A stretch of DNA of 7,283 nucleotides from Anaerolineae bacterium (GTDB lineage Bacteria; Chloroflexota; Anaerolineae; 4572-78; NAK82). Numbering within the stretch: the first letter of the stretch is position 1; the number at the start of each line of letters is the position of its first letter. The stretch lies in the NCBI GenBank assembly GCA_030598425.1, contig JAUVPY010000115.1:1-7283 (forward strand). Direction: 5' to 3'. Of this stretch, positions 6,623 to 7,283 are shown in pieces. The notes under the pieces were generated by a model, which did not search any database, was not told the DNA's origin, and was given only the letters and a program-made list of their open reading frames with translations. Made by a program: the position numbers and the translations under genes.

Positions 6623-6928
6623 CTACTTGATCTCCACGTCAACGCCAGCGGGCAAGTTCAGCCGCACCAGGGCGTCAATTGTCTTTGAGCTGGGTTCTAC
6701 CACGTCAATAAGGCGCTTATGAGTGCGGATCTCAAACTGCTCTCGAGAATCCTTGTCTATGAATGGCGACCGAATAACGGTGAACTTCTCGATCTTGGTC
6801 GGCAAGGGCACCGGTCCCACCACAATCGCTCCCGTACGTTCGGCTGTGTCAACGATCTGTCGAACCGATTGATCCAAGACACGATGATCATAGGCCTTCA
6901 ACCGGATACGTATTTTCTGCTTAGCCAT
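6623..6928 (-). CDS. rpsJ: 30S ribosomal protein S10
   Basis: S10 is a small-subunit head protein that, in well-studied bacteria, also partners NusB in transcription antitermination. The 101-residue product has normal length and covers the full family pattern: [18 protein letters not shown] near residues 5-22, [19 protein letters not shown] at 38-56, [18 protein letters not shown] at 59-76, and [12 protein letters not shown] at the end. The ATG at 6926-6928 is preceded by an unusual run of eight Gs (6930-6937) within TAAGGGG, which probably serves as the ribosome-binding site. It lies 101 nt after tuf and opens the S10 block. No clear promoter was found in the spacer, so readthrough from tuf is plausible. 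Confidence 0.97.
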   Translation of the reverse strand: MAKQKIRIRLKAYDHRVLDQSVRQIVDTAERTGAIVVGPVPLPTKIEKFTVIRSPFIDKDSREQFEIRTHKRLIDVVEPSSKTIDALVRLNLPAGVDVEIK

Positions 6929-7029
6929 ACCCCCCCCTTACAACAGCAAATTGGTCGGTCAGTTCACTTGGTGGTTGGTGAGTCAGGCGATCCGTGGCCC
7001 GAGCTATCCCGCCAACCTCTACGAGTCTA

Positions 7030-7283
7030 TTACTCGATGATCTTGGTGATGACACCAGCTCCAACCGTGCGACCACCCTCGCGGATGGCGAACCGGCTCC
7101 CAGCTTCCAACGCCACCGGCACGATCAACTCCACCTTCAGGTTCACGCTGTCCCCAGGCATCACCATCTCCACGCCCTCCGGCAACTCCACCGAGCCCGT
7201 CACGTCCATCGTCCGCACGTAGAACTGCGGCCGGTAGCCCTGGAAAAACGGCGTGTGGCGCCCACCTTCGTCCTTCCTCAACA
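7030..7283 (-). CDS. tuf: Elongation factor Tu, C-terminal part only
   Basis: EF-Tu delivers aminoacyl-tRNA to the ribosomal A site using GTP. Only the last 83 full codons (plus two bases of another) are present, and the gene continues beyond the right edge. The visible part, [20 protein letters not shown] onward through [21 protein letters not shown] to [20 protein letters not shown], is the terminal beta-barrel (domain 3), which binds tRNA and EF-Ts. The TTG at 7279-7281 is an internal Leu codon, not a start, because the family reads VL before this segment. The GTP-binding domain lies outside the window. A tuf immediately before rpsJ is the standard join of the str and S10 operons. Confidence 0.97.
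   Translation of the reverse strand, partial: LRKDEGGRHTPFFQGYRPQFYVRTMDVTGSVELPEGVEMVMPGDSVNLKVELIVPVALEAGSRFAIREGGRTVGAGVITKIIE

Noticed and set aside
6929..7029. A tRNA gene between tuf and rpsJ
   Set aside because: No T-loop consensus (GTTCRA) or acceptor-stem pairing was found on either strand.

Overview
This window is a ribosomal-protein super-operon, transcribed entirely on the minus strand. In transcription order (right to left) it holds the 3' end of tuf (EF-Tu), then rpsJ (S10), rplC (L3), rplD (L4), rplW (L23), rplB (L2), rpsS (S19), rplV (L22), rpsC (S3), rplP (L16), rpmC (L29), rpsQ (S17), rplN (L14), rplX (L24), rplE (L5) and the 5' end of rpsN (S14, zinc-ribbon type). This is the classical str(tuf)–S10–spc order found across bacteria. 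Both window edges cut genes: tuf lacks its N-terminal part and rpsN stops after 27 codons.

The organism is a bacterium of moderately high GC, most likely a member of the Chloroflexota (Anaerolineae/Thermomicrobia-like). I base this on remembered family sequences: the style of L4 (YRQKGTGRARHGS, then FVGGGVAHGP), of L3 ([16 protein letters not shown]) and of S10, an L24 with a C-terminal CxxC…CxxC, and a zinc-type S14. No search was run, so the phylum call is an inference.

Layout: most junctions are tight (3–56 nt) and carry clear Shine-Dalgarno sequences. Four spacers are longer: tuf–rpsJ (101 nt), rpsJ–rplC (173 nt, with a tandem heptamer), rpsC–rplP (113 nt, with a weak promoter-like element) and rplE–rpsN (87 nt). 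No spacer reaches 300 nt. No tRNA, mobile element, CRISPR array or convincing terminator was seen. Every internal gene is intact with normal family length. Three genes use non-ATG starts supported by Shine-Dalgarno position: rpsC (TTG), rpmC (GTG) and rpsN (GTG).

The products are core parts of both ribosomal subunits plus the elongation factor that delivers aminoacyl-tRNA, so the operon couples synthesis of the translation apparatus. I see no undescribed biological system here. The most curious signals are a perfect 24-bp in-frame palindrome inside rplE that coincides with two replacements in a normally conserved L5 motif, a basic insertion of about 14 residues in the KOW domain of L24, and the loose spacers inside an otherwise compact operon.
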